Assembly: GCF_043290135.1 (NCBI RefSeq)
Contig: NW_027464588.1
Coordinates: 1,995,501-2,059,500 of the forward strand
Direction of reading: 5' to 3'
DNA: 64,000 bases
From: Rhipicephalus microplus
Taxonomy: Eukaryota; Arthropoda; Arachnida; Ixodida; Ixodidae
Position numbers and translations under genes: made by a program. Position 1 is the first letter of the stretch, and the number at the start of each line of letters is the position of its first letter. Shown piece by piece: positions 63,065 to 64,000 of the stretch. The notes beneath the pieces were generated by a model that saw nothing but the letters and a program-made list of their open reading frames with translations, did not search any database and was not told the origin of the DNA.

Positions 63065-63621
63065 ATGAGTAACGCAACGGCGAGAATTTCGCGCCGGTTG
63101 CCGTCGGGCCACGCTGACGGACGCTGGTCGTGCTGGTCGCGCCTGGCGTCAGACTGTAGAGTGCTCGCGTTTTGATAACGTAGCGTCGCTGTGCCCAGCG
63201 GGCGCACGCGTCAGCGCTACATTGGAGTATATGCGCCCGTCATGATGCGCTCTCAGCTGTTTTTCTCGCTCCACATATACCAAGTTTGGTGTTACGTGAT
63301 GTCAATGGATGGCGAAATATATGCCTGGCGCTAACATGTTAATCCTGACACGTGTGTCATGTAAGAACATGACAACGTAACACGCTAATAGCGTGCTCGC
63401 GGCCGCTTCACTAGCTCCACATATACGAAATTTAGTATCACGTGACGTGGATAGATGAAGAAGGTAAATGACACATCCAAACCTAATAATCATGACACGG
63501 AAGTCATGTACGGCATCATTTACCTCCACCTCGTAACGTTGTGCTGATTGTAAAGTGACATATCAACCTTTCTTATTCATGCTTCGCATATCATCGATTC
63601 CCAGTGTACGTAGGATCGGCC

Positions 63622-63622
63622 A

Positions 63623-63666
<44 letters not shown>

Positions 63667-64000
63667 CAATGGCCTATGATGTTTCCTGAAATACTGCTTC
63701 GCTTCAATAAGCCACAGTTCATAGACGACGCTCGCGCGTCCCTCTCGTGTCTAGCTGTTTGGCCGCGTTTTACAAGAGTCCGTTTGGCAAAGCAAGATCG
63801 ACAACAGGGCAACACGGTACAGTTTCGTTTTAGATTGAAGCAGCGCAAACAAGTTAGGACGAAGTTAGACAGATGCAATGCGCGCTGGCTCTCTTCATCC
63901 AACTTCGCGCTCGCTGTTTGCACCGCTTCGATCCAATATGCAAAGAAGTGATCCAAATTTTTTATTACAATTTTCAAACCAACCATTTATCCAAGTCTTT
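63622..64000. other. (ATT)n microsatellite, then no gene recognised
   Basis: ATT repeats at about 63624-63665 sit at the right end of composite repeat copy B, matching the ATT-like run at its left end. The rest to the window edge is non-coding by eye. Confidence 0.65.

Larger units (their letters stand above)
58110..63621 (+). repeat. Composite repeat C, copy B (split by a P element)
   Basis: Same order of blocks as copy A. The left block begins TAAATGCGAAGCATCTCTTG. The 140-148 bp units are clear at about 58440-58780 (GGCCGTTTCGCTAGC at 58491, GGCCGTTTCTCTGGC at 58639). The central GC-rich block is interrupted at 59019 and resumes at 63072 (CGCCGGTTGCCGTCGGGCCA). The right end block finishes ATGCTTCGCATATCATCGAT and GTACGTAGGATCGGCC. 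Without the 4-kb insertion it is about 1.47 kb long. Confidence 0.8.

Noticed and set aside
59018..63072. 8-bp target duplication for the P element
   Set aside because: Only seven bases (ATGAGTA) are shared. Extending on either side gives a mismatch.

Overview
This looks like nuclear DNA of a hard tick (Ixodidae) or a close chelicerate relative. It combines a cytochrome P450 gene with small exons and large introns, several families of retroelements, P-type DNA transposons carrying THAP domains, and dense AT/GT microsatellites. There are no prokaryotic features. The species call is inference. All positions, splice phases, repeats and target-site duplications (TSDs) were read by eye, and no alignment program was run.

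Layout. 1-5255: no gene seen, only a minisatellite and a possible SINE, followed by a large (TA)n/(GT)n block. 5768-11189: a complete LTR retrotransposon on the minus strand, with LTRs, TSD, primer-binding site and polypurine tract. Its pol order is protease, integrase, RT, RNase H, with integrase before RT. About 11890-16647: a second Ty3/Gypsy-type element on the plus strand, broken by frameshifts and cut off at its 3' end. 17043-18160: a retroposed repeat and the tail of an L2/CR1-type LINE. 18238-19038: a non-autonomous DNA element of PIF/Harbinger type. 19143-24425: a non-LTR element of the I group (I-1) with both ORFs open.

24603-38998: the one host gene seen, the first half of a CYP3-clan-like cytochrome P450 on the plus strand. 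Its seven exons have mutually compatible splice phases and give 288 codons in one frame. No exon for the I-helix, ExxR or haem-binding loop was found in the remaining 25 kb. Intron 3 holds an internally deleted P-like element. Intron 5 holds a foldback element. A full-length I-group element (I-2, 39263-45074, 14-bp TSD) lies 265 bp after exon 7.

45524-64000: nested repeats. A composite repeat of about 1.5 kb, built partly from 140-148 bp tandem units, occurs twice in opposite orientation (45524-47076 and 58110-63621). The second copy was split by a 4,039-bp P-type transposon with 31-bp terminal inverted repeats, a 7-bp TSD and a two-exon THAP domain. Between the copies lies a third full-length I-group element (I-3, 51837-57855, 12-bp TSD).

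The genes do not form a pathway. The window is a P450 locus heavily invaded by mobile DNA, and nested insertions allow some relative dating. The most unusual items are the integrase-before-RT Gypsy element, the composite repeat interrupted by the P element, and the P450 gene with no visible second half.
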